Assembly (NCBI GenBank): GCA_037127255.1
Contig: JBANSL010000004.1
Span: forward strand, 496,001-560,000
Source: Persicaria tinctoria
Taxonomy: Eukaryota; Streptophyta; Magnoliopsida; Caryophyllales; Polygonaceae
Reading direction: 5' to 3'
Length of the DNA stretch: 64,000 nt
Part shown: positions 35,810-48,474 of the stretch, piece after piece
Layout: every line of letters begins with the position of its first letter
Numbering within the stretch: the stretch's first letter is position 1
Notes under the pieces: model-generated
What the model was told of the DNA's origin: nothing
Seen by the model: only the letters and a program-made list of their open reading frames with translations
Database searches by the model: none
Program-made: the position numbers and the translations under genes

Positions 35810-36415
35810 GGAAATCAGGAAATGGAGGGAGGGAGGGATACGACTTAATTTTAATTAGAACTTTAGAAGGGGGTTTGCAATCGTCGGAGTTTCTAATTTA
35901 ATTTAATTACAGTGCGGTGTGCGGCCTATTTGGATCGAGAGAGAGGGAGAGAGAATTGAGATTGTCTGGAGTTTGGTATTTTGCATCGACGTCCCAACTC
36001 TTTCAACTATGGATCGGATTGGATTGGATTTGACTTTAGAGGATTATTTAATTTTAATTTTCTACAGTATTAGTTCCCCTGTAAATTTGCTTTTTCTATT
36101 ACTGTACGGAGTATTATTTAATTTCAATTTAATGGTGTTGATAAGATTAAGGGTGCATTTACGTTATTAAATTAAATTGCTTTTCCTTACTTTTTAAATG
36201 CCTACTGGGTATTATTACTGACGATTTTAAGTGTTACTATGTGCGGGGATTCTTGTTTAGACTTTAGATTAATCGGCAATCCATCAATCATGTAGGCGTA
36301 GATCGCATCACCCTCTTTAATTCTTAGAACCAATTATTTCATTTTTAAGGTATTCCTACTCATCATCCACCTCAAAATGCTCATGTCTTTTTTTCTGGAC
36401 GAATTACTTCTTCCT
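35810..36415. promoter_or_regulatory. Upstream region of the LCD gene
   Basis: Divergent side of the minus-strand LCD gene. It holds GA-rich runs (gagggagggaggg, gagagagagggagagag) that read CT-rich on the coding strand, as in plant leaders. No clear TATA box and no other gene. Confidence 0.35.
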
Positions 36416-36436
36416 CCTCCTCCTCCTCTTCTTCTT

Positions 36437-36499
<63 letters not shown>

Positions 36500-36535
36500 T
36501 ATTTTTTATTATTATGATTATTATTATTATTATAT
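36416..36535. repeat. Compound (TCC)n-(TTC)n-(TTA)n microsatellite
   Basis: Successive trinucleotide runs. On the minus strand they follow the 3' end of the reverse-transcriptase pseudogene as (AAT)n then (GAA)n, which may be its microsatellite-type tail or its target. Confidence 0.9.
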
Positions 36536-36549
36536 TAACCAATTACCAT

Positions 36550-39500
36550 TTACAAGAAATTAGTGGGTAGCCGAGATACTATCTGGGCACCCACTCTCTT
36601 AGCGATAATAAAACTGAATCTAGTAAAAATATAAGCAGCAGCATGAGCCCCGACATCCTGAGATACAGAGAATTTCTGAATCCGCTTCAGCAAAGCAACC
36701 GCATCTGCATCTAACTCCCCCAACGAAGAGAAGGAGAAGGGTAGGAAACCATAACCAGCTGGCGTGCACAAATCTCGATACTTGGCACACTTACGCCGAG
36801 CAGCATCAACAACAACACGACCAGGCACAAAGTCAGACATCCCAGACTGAGTCAAAGGGGAGGATCCCGTCAGATCGATACAAACATCCCGCCCTCTGTC
36901 CCAAGAATAAAGTAGCAAATCCGACGGAAGAAGAGGCTTATCATGCCCATCAACCAAACCAATATCAACCTCCTTACCGGCAGAAATCTCAGACCTGTAG
37001 CAGATATCCAATAAGGTGTCGCGAACGAGGTTATGTCGATGTTTAATGCCCACTAAACCAGCGCAAGATACGGCATGGTCACCGTAGACATCACCATTAA
37101 AGACCCGAGAGCAAGCTGGGCAGGGCCTAGACACCGTGAACAACGGAACACCTAGTCGATAGCTAAGTGCACTACGATAGGTCCTTCCATTCATAGTCTG
37201 CCCCAACCCAGAAATAGGAATTGCATGCAACCTAGGGTGGCTCAAAAGGTCCGATACGGCCCGAACCGAACCGACCCAAACGGGTCGGGCCGGAACCGGC
37301 GGCCCGAATTTTTTGGAAGCATGGCCTGAAGCCCGAACCGAGAACCGAATTTCCGGTTACGGTTTTTTCGGTTTTCGGCCCAAAAAAACCGAATAGGGCG
37401 GGGCTAAAGTGTTAATTTGTCCCAAAAAAAACTGTAAGGTTGTATCCTTTGTACCCTAAAAAAACCCTAAATTTCTCCCAACTCACAAATCTCACAACAA
37501 TCAAAATTTGACATCCAAATCTGAAATTACAACAAAGGAAAAACTGAATTTTTTTTAAAAAAATTCGTTGTTCAGTCACTCTCCCTCCCTGAGTGTCGTT
37601 GTGCTCCTCATCTTGTGCTACACTGCTACTGCGCTGCTGCTATGGGAGGGCCGGAAGGGGACTTTGTGAGCAGATCCGGCGGACTCGGGAGAGCCGAGGA
37701 GGAGAGAGTCTCGCCAATGGACCGAGTGCTCATGTGCTACTGCGATACTGCTGTGGGAGGGCAGGAGGGGGACTATGTGATGCGGGCTGCGAGATCCGGC
37801 GGTTGAGAATGCGAGTGGACTCGGGAGGAGGAGAGGCGCCGCCGGGGAGGAGAGGATCTGGCGGGACTCAGCAATCGGGACTCGAGGGAGGAAAAGAGGA
37901 GTAGAGGAGAGTCAGGAGAGTAGGAGACTAGTACTGGACTAGGAGGCGCTGGTAGGCTTGTAGGTTTTTAGGCTTTTTAGCAGAGTCTAGGTTTAGGGTA
38001 AATATATTAAAAAAAACGGTTTTTCGGGCCAAATTCGATTTTTTCGGTTCGGTTACGGTTTTTGGCCCGAAACCGAATTTTGGATTTTGTAGGACCGAAG
38101 CCCGAACCGAGAAATGACGGGCCTGCCCGAAACCGACTTTTTCGGTTCGGTTTCGACTCGGTTTTCGGGCCGGGCCATATTCTGAGCAACCCTAACGCAA
38201 CCAGTCAGAGGAGTGAGCACCCTGTTGAGACTTCCATAAAACCACCTGTCGTGGAGTCAAAGAGAAAACAGATTCCGATGTAGCAGCAACCTTCGTGAAA
38301 TATATATCTGACAATTTCTTCATAAGTTTAGGGGCAGCGATTTCACTAGGGTTGCGTAGAATGTCAGAACACGTGGTCTCATTAAAAACACACGAAGCAT
38401 CATCAAAAGCAGGGTCAACATCAGTGATACCAGAAGGATGTAAGAGCTTAGCTTGCAACTTAACAGACTGCAAACGAGATGCCAAAAAAGCATAATGTAG
38501 GACATCCCCAACAGCATACACTCCGAGCCCACCAAACAGAAAAGGGAAGGTGGCCAGCCGCCACTGCCAATCCCCAAACCCAGGCCCAGATGCAGTGACA
38601 ATACGCTCTAAGCTAGAACGGAGTGCCATATCAAATGAAAGTTGGGCCGGCCCAAAGACACGGGGGGAACAAGTACGCAACGCAAAGTAAAATTTAGAAA
38701 TACCCGTGAAAGCCCGAAGCAGAAGCAACTCGCACTAGGGGTCATCAATCTTTGCGACAGAATCCATAAGCTCTATGGTCCTAGTCACTCTCTTCATCAA
38801 AAGGTCGCTGCTGAAACTAGGGCATACACTGACAGGCCCACCCAGAACTTTGACACCGCGCGAAGGTCGAGCAATAGAGGGAGGGAAAACACCAGGGAGC
38901 CGACTCCTGGGGTCTTTTGTAGGCCAAAAAAACCTCAGTCTTATCCACATTAAGATGAAGGTCAAAGTGGGGACCATCCTCCATAATCAGATCTAAAACC
39001 TTCCCCACCACTAAAGTGTCTCCAACAATAGTGCCATCATCTAAGTACCACGCCTGCATACTCAGGTACGTCAAAAGAGTCTCTGATCTTGCACACCAAG
39101 GGATGTAATACTAAGGCAAAAAGAAGAGGGCTTAGAGGATCTCCTTGCTGAACCCCTCGACAAGACCATAAGCTATGCTCCCCAAAATACAACCGGGCAG
39201 GGTTAGAGTAACAAAACTCCACCCAACGGGACAAAACCGGGTAATGACGACGGACTTCCTGTAACATGGTCACACGATCAACTAAGTTGAAAGCATTCTG
39301 GAAGTCGACCATCAACATGGAAAGACCCTCCTCACCACCACGAGCCTCAACAAACCGATTCAAAGCATGCAGAATAGCCTCCCCCCCACTGGATACCCCG
39401 ACCCCAAATTGGAGGCCCGCAAAATAACCAGACAAAGTAGGACCGGCCAAACAAGCCCCAACCTTAGAGACAAGGCGTCTCCACACGGTACCAACAACAA

Positions 39501-40200
39501 TAGGACGTATACCACCACCCGGTTTAACAAGAGGCGTGAGAGAAGCACTGGCAATGTACTCGCCCAGAGCTTGCGGACAACGACCCTCAAGAAAAAGATT
39601 GATCACTCGAGTAATAGAGACGATCAAATCATCTGAAATAGCAACAACTGCTCCACCCAAACAATCCAAAAGATGTTGAGCACGGAACCCATCCCTCCCA
39701 CATGACGTGCCACGCGGAAAACTCCGAATCATATCCAAAACAACTACCGAAGAGGCAAGAAGGGGATGGTGATCCACAGGCAAAGGCGGCAAGTTGGGAG
39801 ACGAGGCAATGGGGTGCTTATCCTGCAAAGCTGCAAGAGTGGCATCAGAATAAGGTGCAATGCCTGATGAGGAAAGCACCCGAACAGCGGCAGTGTAGTG
39901 ACCATCACAAAGCTTCCTCCGACATTGCCGGAGGTTAAGCTCACTCAAATCAAGGTCCTCATCCACGCTAAAAGACGGAGGGACTTCAGCTAAGGTCTCC
40001 TGTATAAGCTGCAAACTGCCGCCAGGCACACTCCACGTGTGAATAGCACTAGCAACACTCTCCTCCTGACGCTGACGCTTGACAGCAGTCCTACACTCAA
40101 GATTACTCCTTGGGGAAAAGGTCTTAAGTATACAAAGAGGCATCACAAGCAAGCGAATCCAACAAGAAAGGTCACCAGGAGAGTCTGCCGCATCGTCTTA
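36550..40200 (-). pseudogene. Plant reverse-transcriptase (non-LTR-like) pseudogene, interrupted by a hAT element
   Basis: The minus-strand frame begins already inside the protein next to an (AAT)n run at 40200 (DDAADSPGD, then CWIRLLVMPLCILKTF), so it is 5'-truncated. Up to 39037 it carries reverse-transcriptase motifs: GRDGFRAQHLLDC, the motif A-like LMVDFQNAFN and the motif B-like GVQQGDPLSPLLFALVLHPL. A frameshift near 39050 precedes the YLDDG catalytic motif (39050-39030). A second frameshift near 38930 leads to WPTKDPRSRLPGVFPP. An in-frame TAG lies at 38737-38735, followed by CELLLLRAFTGISKFYFALR. The hAT element at 37233-38194 splits SSDWL from HAIPISGLGQTMNGRTYRSA. The C-terminal part contains Cys-rich CPACSRVFNGD and ends SRLPTNFL. 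This is the common plant family usually annotated as a reverse-transcriptase domain protein. It has two frameshifts, one stop and one insertion, so it is not functional. Confidence 0.85.
37233..38194. mobile_element. Non-autonomous hAT element, 962 bp, inside the RT pseudogene
   Basis: Ends TAGGGTGGCTCAAAAGG and, inverted at the right, TAGGGTTGCTCAGAATATGG. The 8-bp TSD is atgcaacc (37225-37232) against acgcaacc (38195-38202), one mismatch. Subterminal regions are full of cccgaaccgaacc and ggttcggtt motifs on both sides. The interior (37580-37930) is GC-rich, with an internal duplication of about 125 bp (ctatgggagggccggaag against ctgtgggagggcaggagg). No transposase. Removing it and one TSD copy restores continuity of the surrounding RT reading frame. 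Confidence 0.88.
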
Positions 40201-40212
40201 TTATTATTATTA

Positions 40213-40266
<54 letters not shown>

Positions 40267-40290
40267 TATCTTTATCTTTATCTTTATCTT
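40198..40290. repeat. (TTA)n then (TTTATC)n microsatellite
   Basis: TTA repeats followed by four ttatct-type hexamers, at the 5'-truncated end of the reverse-transcriptase pseudogene. Confidence 0.95.
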
Positions 40291-42908
40291 ATAATTTTAG
40301 TCTCTAACTTAAAAACTCATGATGTTTAATGAGTCCAAAAAGTATGGGAACTTGCTCCGAGAGACCAATTGATGAACATATATCAAGATTATTATTGAGA
40401 AAATTTTGTATATTATACCTTTTACACATTTAATTAAGTAATTATCCCCTTTCAAAGTTTTGTTGATCGACTATCCTCCTTTGAAATTTAATTAGCCCCC
40501 TATACCCTATTCAACTTTCCCTCTCCCTCCGTCAGTTCTGAGCCTCCCATGGCGATTCTCGATCCCCTTCTCTATCAACCTCCGATGGCCTCCTTTCGGA
40601 CCGTTCCATGGCATATTGCTGGCCCTCACCCTCTCCGTTCTGGCCTGAGACACAAGACCTGCCTCAAACGGCTTTAATCATGCCCTAATGGTTTCCCCAA
40701 TTTCCTCCTGAATCGTCGAATGGTTCCCGGCGCAAAGCGCCTGCCTCCTCCAACGCAAAGCACTTGTTTGTGTGCGATTTCTGAATTGTGGATTTTGGAG
40801 CGATGAAAGGCGGAACACAGTGTAAACAGATGAAGGAATGTTTAACGATTTCAATTTTCGAAGAGATGCCTTGGTTAAGGCTCTCACTACAGGCTCTCAC
40901 TGCTTTTCTATTATTGCGCGCAAGTGTCATTTTTGAATTGTGATTTTTGATCTTCCTATTGCAGACTTTGGCGAGTTCTTCAAGCAGGGCGATCCTGGTT
41001 AGGGCTTTCTCATTCTCTCTCCCTCTTTCTTTCGGAATTTTATTTTATGCATGTCAATGGTGGATAATCGATGTTTCAGTGTGCCTTTGTGTTGAAATTG
41101 CTTGATTATGGCAACTCTGAACCTGTGTTAAGATGATTAAAATAGATGGATTTTCAGTACACTTACGCTAGGGTCTTTGATCATTCTTAGTTCTGGTTTT
41201 TGCTGTGTAAAGATGACAGTAACACTACTTGCTGTTTATGTGAGTGAAATAATTGTCTATCACTTTCGTCTGCAAGTCATCCCCACTTCTCATCATGTGG
41301 AACTTGAACATATATGATTGATTTTAATTGTATTAGAATTAGAATTGGAGGTGATTGTTCTTTTTGTACGCTTTGCGTGGGAACATATTTGGATGAGGAT
41401 TCTGTTTGCATAAAATATTCAACCGGAAATTTTAGGCTGGAGAAAATTCTGTCCAATTTAATACGAGTATTAGAATAATATTGGACCCTCTATCTAGTAT
41501 CTAGTGTATACTCAATACTAGATAAGATCAAACTCAGAAGACATATATTGTATTGGCATCACCCACCTGGAAGTGATATGATGATGTTGATTATTGTGGC
41601 CCATTTTAGGTAGAACTTTTTGTTGCATGAAATAGAATGTGCAGAGACAGCTTAATGATGGATAGGTTGCTTCTATTTCACAATTCCCTGGATCATGAAT
41701 TTTGTACATCATTAATAGGTTAGGGTAAATCGAGTCTAGGATTCTAATGTCAAATATGAACATGTGAGTTCTATTTCCTCGTGTGATATGAACATGTACT
41801 ATTCCAGTTCTTACTCTTTTTTTTTAACGTTTGCATGCAATATCTCCCTATATTTTCAGGGATGAAGCCGGGAGTTTATGCACTTGAGCTCATACAAAAT
41901 TACTAGTCGTTTACATCAAATAGTGACAGTTGTAAAGCAAATGTCATAGAGGCTCTGAAACAAAGTGCTTCGAGCGTTCAATCTCCTGGTTTAGCTTCAG
42001 TTTTAGTTGCTCATTTTGTTTGATAAGGAGGTAATATTTCTTGCCAGCATATATTCATTAGATATACAATATATATGAATATTGGAGTTTACTTATTCAT
42101 CTCCCTTTTCCTCTGGTACTGTTCAATCTTAATTAGTTGTTGCTAACATTTGTGGGATATTGATGCTCACCTCAAAGTCTTTTGACTGATTTTTAGGGGC
42201 TGTTATCAACAACTTTTTACTTATTTGGAATTAGGACCTTACATATCAAGGAAGTTCTACTTAGTTATATGTTTCTATTGGTAATTTTGCATGAACATTG
42301 GTATTCATTTAACTTTCTAGTACAAGTTGGCATCTAAGCATGGTTGTTATTGATATTTGTCTTTGTGGAGTACAACATGTCTCTTGTGATGTAGGGTTGA
42401 ATCATTGATCTTTTCCAACTTAGTTTAACTGTCATAGCTGTCGATGTCCCGATGGGAATCAATCTGTTGTTGTTCATTTGGAACCACCACCTGATTCCAT
42501 CCACAAATGGAAGAACAAACATCCAGAGGTTCCAAAAGTCTTTACGGATATACGAATTTCATGTTGGAATTAGTGGGAAAGAGCCTAAATTAACTTTTTA
42601 ATGATTTGTGTAAAAGGTAACTTATCAATCAAACTTCATTTGATTAATTTAATTTGTTCTGATTGGTCATTTACATTGATATTTCACCTTTCCCGTTTCA
42701 TGAATGCAAGTCCTCCCTCACATTAAAGAAATGCAATCCAAATGCAATCCAATTATTTGGAATTATGGAGCATAAAGATTGTTATGCTACTAGCTATAGA
42801 GTGAGCTGATCATTAGTTTTATATCTTTTTCATTTTATCTAGATCACTTAATTATTAATAACCAGGGATTGATGCTTAACATGATATAAGAAGTTACAAG
42901 TTAGGTGT
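40291..42908. other. Spacer with gene-leader-like segments, no recognised product
   Basis: A CT-rich leader-like stretch lies at 40500-40660 with an ATG at 40551 (MAILDPLLYQPPMASFRTVP, then a stop after about 43 codons). An acceptor-like ttgcag is at about 40964 and a gttaggg donor-like site follows. The rest is AT-rich and intron-like. It may be the degraded upstream part of the UTP15 fragment, but I cannot show homology. Confidence 0.35.
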
Positions 42909-43240
42909 ATGCATTCGATGGAGATACATAACAAAACTGTGATGTCGATCTGTGTTAGTAAAGGTGGGAAGGTATTATGTGATGAATCTGATCAGTTTAG
43001 GCTATTGAGTGTGTCTCTTGATGGATACGTGAAGGTGTTTGATTACTAAAAGATGAAGACCACTTTCACGATAAGGTTTCCGCAACCTCTTCTGTCTGTT
43101 GGATTGTTTCCATATTGCTCGACAATGGTGATTGGTACTGCTAATGGGATATTTGATTTCGATGATGGCTTTAGCTTACAATACCTTCATGTCACTAGAC
43201 TGGATATGGCTTTTGTTGTGATGAACAAATTTTCATAGCT
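42909..43240 (+). pseudogene. UTP15-like WD40 fragment (U3 small-subunit processome protein)
   Basis: The frame from 42909 reads MHSMEIHNKTVMSICVSKGG, DESDQFRLLSVSLDGYVKVF, then DY, an in-frame TAA (43047-43049), and KMKTTFTIRFPQPLLSVG, CSTMVIGTANGIF. This matches one WD repeat and the following linker of plant UTP15, the nucleolar WD40 protein needed for pre-18S rRNA processing (family pattern ..HNKTVTSI.., ..LDGYMKVFDY.., ..FPAPLMSVGFSPDCSTRVIG..). Only about 80 of the usual roughly 500 residues are present. After ANGIF the sequence diverges. The single stop and loss of the remaining WD repeats mark it as a relic. Neighbouring rearrangement suggests gene-fragment capture or decay of a duplicate. 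Confidence 0.75.
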
Positions 43241-43640
43241 AAGTTTATGCATGAGCCCAAACTCATTCATTGGAAGGAGTTTACATATGTTCATTTCCTC
43301 TAGGAAAAACCTCAGCAAGATATATAATCCCATGAAGACAACCATTCAAGCTGAAGACAAGGAAGAGGGCCCAAGAAGATAGTCCAATGTAACCTTAACT
43401 TAGAATGATATGTTGTATGCCATCTCAGTATTCATATAGTATAATGTAATATTATCATCTTCAATCAATGAAAATTGTGTAAATAGTAATCCCAATATAT
43501 ACCACAGTAATGGAATTTGCTTCATCATATCATGTGGATTTCTCTAGCTAATAGGGAGTGGGTTTGGTTTTCTTTTATGAGATAGAAGAATATGCTAAAT
43601 GTAGGAAGCTTTTTACATAGGACAATTTATGTAATATGAA
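43241..43640. other. Intergenic, 3' flank of the UTP15 fragment
   Basis: Contains an aatcaatgaaaattgtg stretch like a plant 3' UTR or polyadenylation area, otherwise nothing recognised. Confidence 0.35.
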
Positions 43641-43857
43641 GAGTACACTCAAAGGAAACAAAACATTAAGAGAAAACTTGATCATACACAAATGTCTGAT
43701 TCATGTGTCATCATAAATAAAACTCGGTCATACAAGGACGGTTATTAGATTCTTATATATGTGTCATCAATTAAAATGTCACCAAAGAAGTGTTATCACA
43801 TTTTATGCTAATTTGTTATAAAAATGTCATCAACAAAGAATGTCGTCAACAAATAAT
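43641..43857. repeat. tgtcatcaa-motif repeat, left part
   Basis: Repeats of tgtcatcaa, tgtcaccaa and gttatcacattttatgc. The same motif family continues at 47617-48175, so the intervening solo LTR was inserted into one repeat element. Confidence 0.6.
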
Positions 43858-46030
43858 TGTAACATCCCTTCTTAGAACACCGAAGAGATGTTGCAGCGTC
43901 AGCAATTACTCGGACTTTAATGTCCTTGTAACTGCCTTAGGCTTATAGGGACATGCAACCATGCTCCCATAAACAAGATGATATTAAGTAAATTATGAAT
44001 TTAACGGAAGACTTAAATAAAAATCAATCGTCTAAAATAAAGTAACCCAAAGTAATGGGTCCGATCTTAATATTTAAGTAGTTTAAATAATAGCAGCGGA
44101 AATATCGTTAAAAGAGTTACAGCGGAAATAATAAACTTTAATACAAGAAATTTTTATGAATTTATACCTTAAAACAAAACTAGAACAAAAATATTAGACT
44201 TCTTTATTCTTCGGCGCCTCAAGACCGTTTACCTAAAAATGCGGATTAGTGGCTGAGGTATAGTTTGCAAACCAGGGACCCCAGCCATCCAAGGGAAGAA
44301 AAATAGGACAGTTAGTCTTTTTACGACTAGCAAATGGCATAAAGTAAAATGTCCAAGACTCTGTCTACCACCCATTGACCATAAAAGGGTATTGAACTAT
44401 TGATGATTGTAGACTAAAATATAAATTAAGAGTAAATCTTGATGTAGAAACCTGAATCCTTAGATTAAAATAATGTAACCGGATGATCCATAAGGACCGA
44501 GTGGTTGAATTGGATGCGGGTCCGAAAACCCTAAGGAATCATATTCCGAGTACGGAATGAATATGATATAACTTCACTGAAAAATGGGTCACCTAATAAA
44601 ATAATGTACAACACAATAGTAATAATAATACAATTATACACAACTTTATTATTTACTTAGGACATGTGATACCGGTCTCGGCTGCATATAACGGGCAGAC
44701 GACCTACTACTCGTAGGTAGTGTACCCATTCGAGAGATTTGCAATTTCAAAGGGGCATCTCATGAGACGTTTATAGAGCAAGGTATACTCAACCTTGACC
44801 TGACTTTACCATTTTCCATTTATTAATTTAACACAACTCAACAATAACAATACTGCAATAGTAATACACAATCACATTAATTCACTATTCCATCCTAGGT
44901 GACCACAAAAGACAATGTTGTGCACTTTAAAACTATAAGATGCACAAAATAATATAAATAAAAAGCATGGATATCGAAGACAATTAATATACCATACTTA
45001 ACTAGCATGAAGGGAATAAAATGGGCAAATCATTCTTTGGGGAAGTTCGGGCATTTAATATAATTGTCTCAAGTCATGGGATCAAATTATAATTACCCGA
45101 GTTGTCATGCTATGTGAGATTAAGAAGTTGATAAATAGCAACAATCAGATCTAACTTGCATATTTACCACAAATTCATAGCATGGAATAAAAGACACGAA
45201 AGACAAGACAACATTTGATAAAGGCACGAAATTGCAAAAATGCACTAATTGGACCAAACCACTTGCCTTAACTCTACAAAATGGTTCAACGAGACTGAGG
45301 ATAATAATTTGATATGCTACCTGAGATTTTACAGGTTTATAAAAGGGTATTAGTAACTTTTCAAAAATTACAGAAACGGCCCCGTAACTTTTAGAAACGC
45401 AAACTTACCCTTTATTTCTTTCGACAGAAACCAAATCTGTAAACAAGCAATCTCATGAGCCTAAATGAATTCCAACTAATTCAAGATGACATATAGATTA
45501 GTGTAAGGTCGACTACTCAATCAAGACTCGAGAGAATGCGAGAAACGGAGCGGATCTTACCCAAACGAGAGTCGAAAGCGACCAAATTTCGAATCTATGA
45601 TCCCTTTCTATGGTATGGATCTGTAAAGGAAGGATTTATAAGAATTAACAGGCCATCGTTCGAAAGAGAGAAAGAAAAACGTATGAAAACCACGTTTTTC
45701 TGCACATCAGAAAAACTGATCACCGGTGAATTTCGGGGCTGTGGTGTGAGTGCCTCAAAGTAGGGGTGGGCAGGGGACGGGACGGGACGGGATTGAGCCG
45801 GGACGGGGCTCGTCCCACGAAATTTTTACGGGACGGGATTGGGACGGGATTGACACTTTTTTTTCGGGACGGGATCGGGACGGGATGGTGTCTGGACGGG
45901 ACGGGACGGGCCTTGTCCCGCATATAAAAATAATAAAATATTATATAAATTTGCAAAGTGAAAAATGCTTTCATAATTCATTAATTTGTATAATATGTTG
46001 AATACGGTATTATTCTCAACTATATTATTC

Positions 46031-46071
<41 letters not shown>

Positions 46072-47616
46072 ACTATTATTAATTCATACAATGATTGTAT
46101 AATTAGTTATAATGTTGAACATATTTGGCTACATTATCTTACTAGATCGGGATGAAAAGGGATTGAGACGAGATTCACCAGATATTGTCTCATTATCGAT
46201 TGATAATTGGAAAAAATACCGTATTTAGGTATTTGCTTCTTGTTACGAGGCTTCCAACTAACTTTATGTAAGCCATCTTTATAACGATAATAATGATTAT
46301 TATAATGATAAAAAAATAATAATAATAAAAAATAATAATAACAATAATAATAATGCCACGTTATAATTAAAATAATAATAATAATAATAATATTACTTAT
46401 TTTTATTGTTATTATTATAAAATAATTATACTTTACAGGAAAAAAATATAATATGATGATATAGTAATAATAATAATTTTATTATAAAGTAATATTATTA
46501 TTTAATTATATTATAATATTATATATTATTATTATTATAATAATAAATTATTATTATAAATTGAAAACTATTATTATAATTATAAATAATATTTGCTCAT
46601 ATAATAATAATATTATTATTATAAATGGAAAATTATGATTATAATTATAATTATAATATTTTCTCAAAATAATAATACTAATAATATATTATTATTATTC
46701 TATAATATTATAATATTATTATTATAAAAAATATTATTATTATTATTATTATTATATGCGGGACGGGACGGGATTTACGGGATCCCACCGGGATCGTCCC
46801 GCGTTTCGTCCCGCATAATTTTTGCGGGACGGGATCGGGACGGGATTCGCTATTTTGTCATAAATCCCACCGGGATCGGGACGGGATCGGGACGGGACCG
46901 GGACGGGATCGGGATTTGCGGGATTTATGCCCACCCCTACCTCAAAGTGTTTCTGAGTAAGGGAAAAGTTGGGTTCGATAGAAGGTGATGCAGATAGCAT
47001 GTAGATGTTGAAATCAGAGGCGTCGGAGCACTGTGGTGGCGGTGGAAAGGCCCGACAAGGGGGCTTTCGAACAAAGTTCTGCAGAGACTTCGGGCAGCGA
47101 TTCCAGCCACTTCCCGACGAGCTGCTGTGTCGGGGCGTTCAAGGTCATATCCTGGGTGTTGGAGGAGACCTGTGGTTGTGGTCGTGGGCTCTTGTGTCGC
47201 CGGAATCGTGATCGAGCACGATCGGAATGAACGGATATCGTGTGTGTTTGCTTCGACTTTGGCCACAAAGACAGGTATATGTATGTATACACTTGTGTAT
47301 ATAATGTGTTGTACTTGTATCATATATTTATTTATGTACATACATAAACAAATTTATATCTATATATAATTAGTTACACACTAATTTACCTATGTAGAAA
47401 TATTATTTATAAAAAATTTCTTTATTTAGATAATAGTACTGATTTTTATTTAATTTGAATTACAAAAATTAAATATAATTATTCTAAAACCTTACATTAG
47501 ATATTTTATGTGAACTAATAAATTTTGAATAACTTATTTTCACCAAATTTAATATAAAGAGAGTTTGTTTATTTTAATTAACACTGAAATACACAAAAAT
47601 ACTTTAGGGTATTTCA
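43858..47616 (-). mobile_element. Probable gypsy-type solo LTR, about 2.57 kb excluding an inserted hAT
   Basis: The plus-strand ends are TGTAACATCCCTTC and tagggtatttca (TG..CA). The 5-bp flanks ataat (43853-43857 and 47617-47621) match. The repeat sequence on either side (gtcgtcaac, then gttatcaaaaatg) resumes the same motif family. Long-LTR size and content suggest a Ty3/gypsy element; no internal coding region is attached. The right boundary is inferred from the flanks rather than from a second LTR. Interrupted by the hAT element at 45761-46939. Confidence 0.5.
45761..46939. mobile_element. Non-autonomous hAT element, 1,179 bp
   Basis: Perfect TSD cctcaaag (45753-45760 and 46940-46947). 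Perfect 12-bp terminal inverted repeats TAGGGGTGGGCA and tgcccacccctA. The subterminal 100-170 bp on each side are arrays of cgggacgggat and gatcgggacggg. The centre (46030-46755) is almost only att/aat trinucleotide repeats. No coding region. Confidence 0.95.
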
Positions 47617-48175
47617 ATAATGTTATCAAAAATGATTGAGATCAATGAGGTGTAATCACAAATGTCATCGTTGAATAAAAGTTATTAATAAAAGATGTCA
47701 TCAATTAAGTTTAATCACATTTTATGCCGTTGTATCATCAATGGTATAAATTTTGAAAATTAAAAAAAATGTCACCACAAATGATTGCATCAATGAAGTG
47801 AAGTGTAATCACAACGTGCCATCAGTATATAAAAGTAGAATCAACGAAATTATATCGATATATAATTGATTATATTAAAAAAGTTGCATCAAACAATTTG
47901 ATTAAAAAAATGCCATGAAATAATTACATTAGAACAATGACATAAAAACACTAATTAAAAAAAATGGCATCACATTACAGAAAAAATTGTATCAAACCAC
48001 TACTTTGAAAAAATGTCATCACATTAGAGAAAAAATTGTATCAAACCACTACTTTGAAAAAATGGCATCATGGTAAAAAAAAATTGACATAAAAAATTGC
48101 ATCAAAAAAAGTGGCATCAATGGTCAAGGGTGAAAAAACGGTATCCTAAAAAAGTGACATCAATGGTTAATGTGG
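47617..48175. repeat. tgtcatcaa-motif repeat, right part
   Basis: Loose tandem repeats of aaatgtcatcaaa / aatggcatcacatta. A clear recent duplication with a period of about 49 bp (catcacattaNagaaaaaat core) is visible at 47968-48062. No gene. Confidence 0.65.
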
Positions 48176-48474
48176 GAGGTAGGAAGAGAAGGAAGGGAAT
48201 GTAAGGAGGGAGGGGTACACCCCACCTAATTTATTATGTTTAGAGTCTAATTACCTAATTAGGTTTTCATAAAAGTTGTATTATTATCAAAAATACCTAA
48301 AGGTGGAGCTAAAGAGGGTCTGGGGGGTCACGTGACCCCCCCCCCCTCATTCGAAAAATTACCTAGGTGTATTCTCTTTGTCGATAGCTTCGTTTTGATA
48401 TATAATACACTCTAATCAATTATAGGTGTATTAATCAATTTAATTATATTTCAATAGACTATAATAATTTTATA

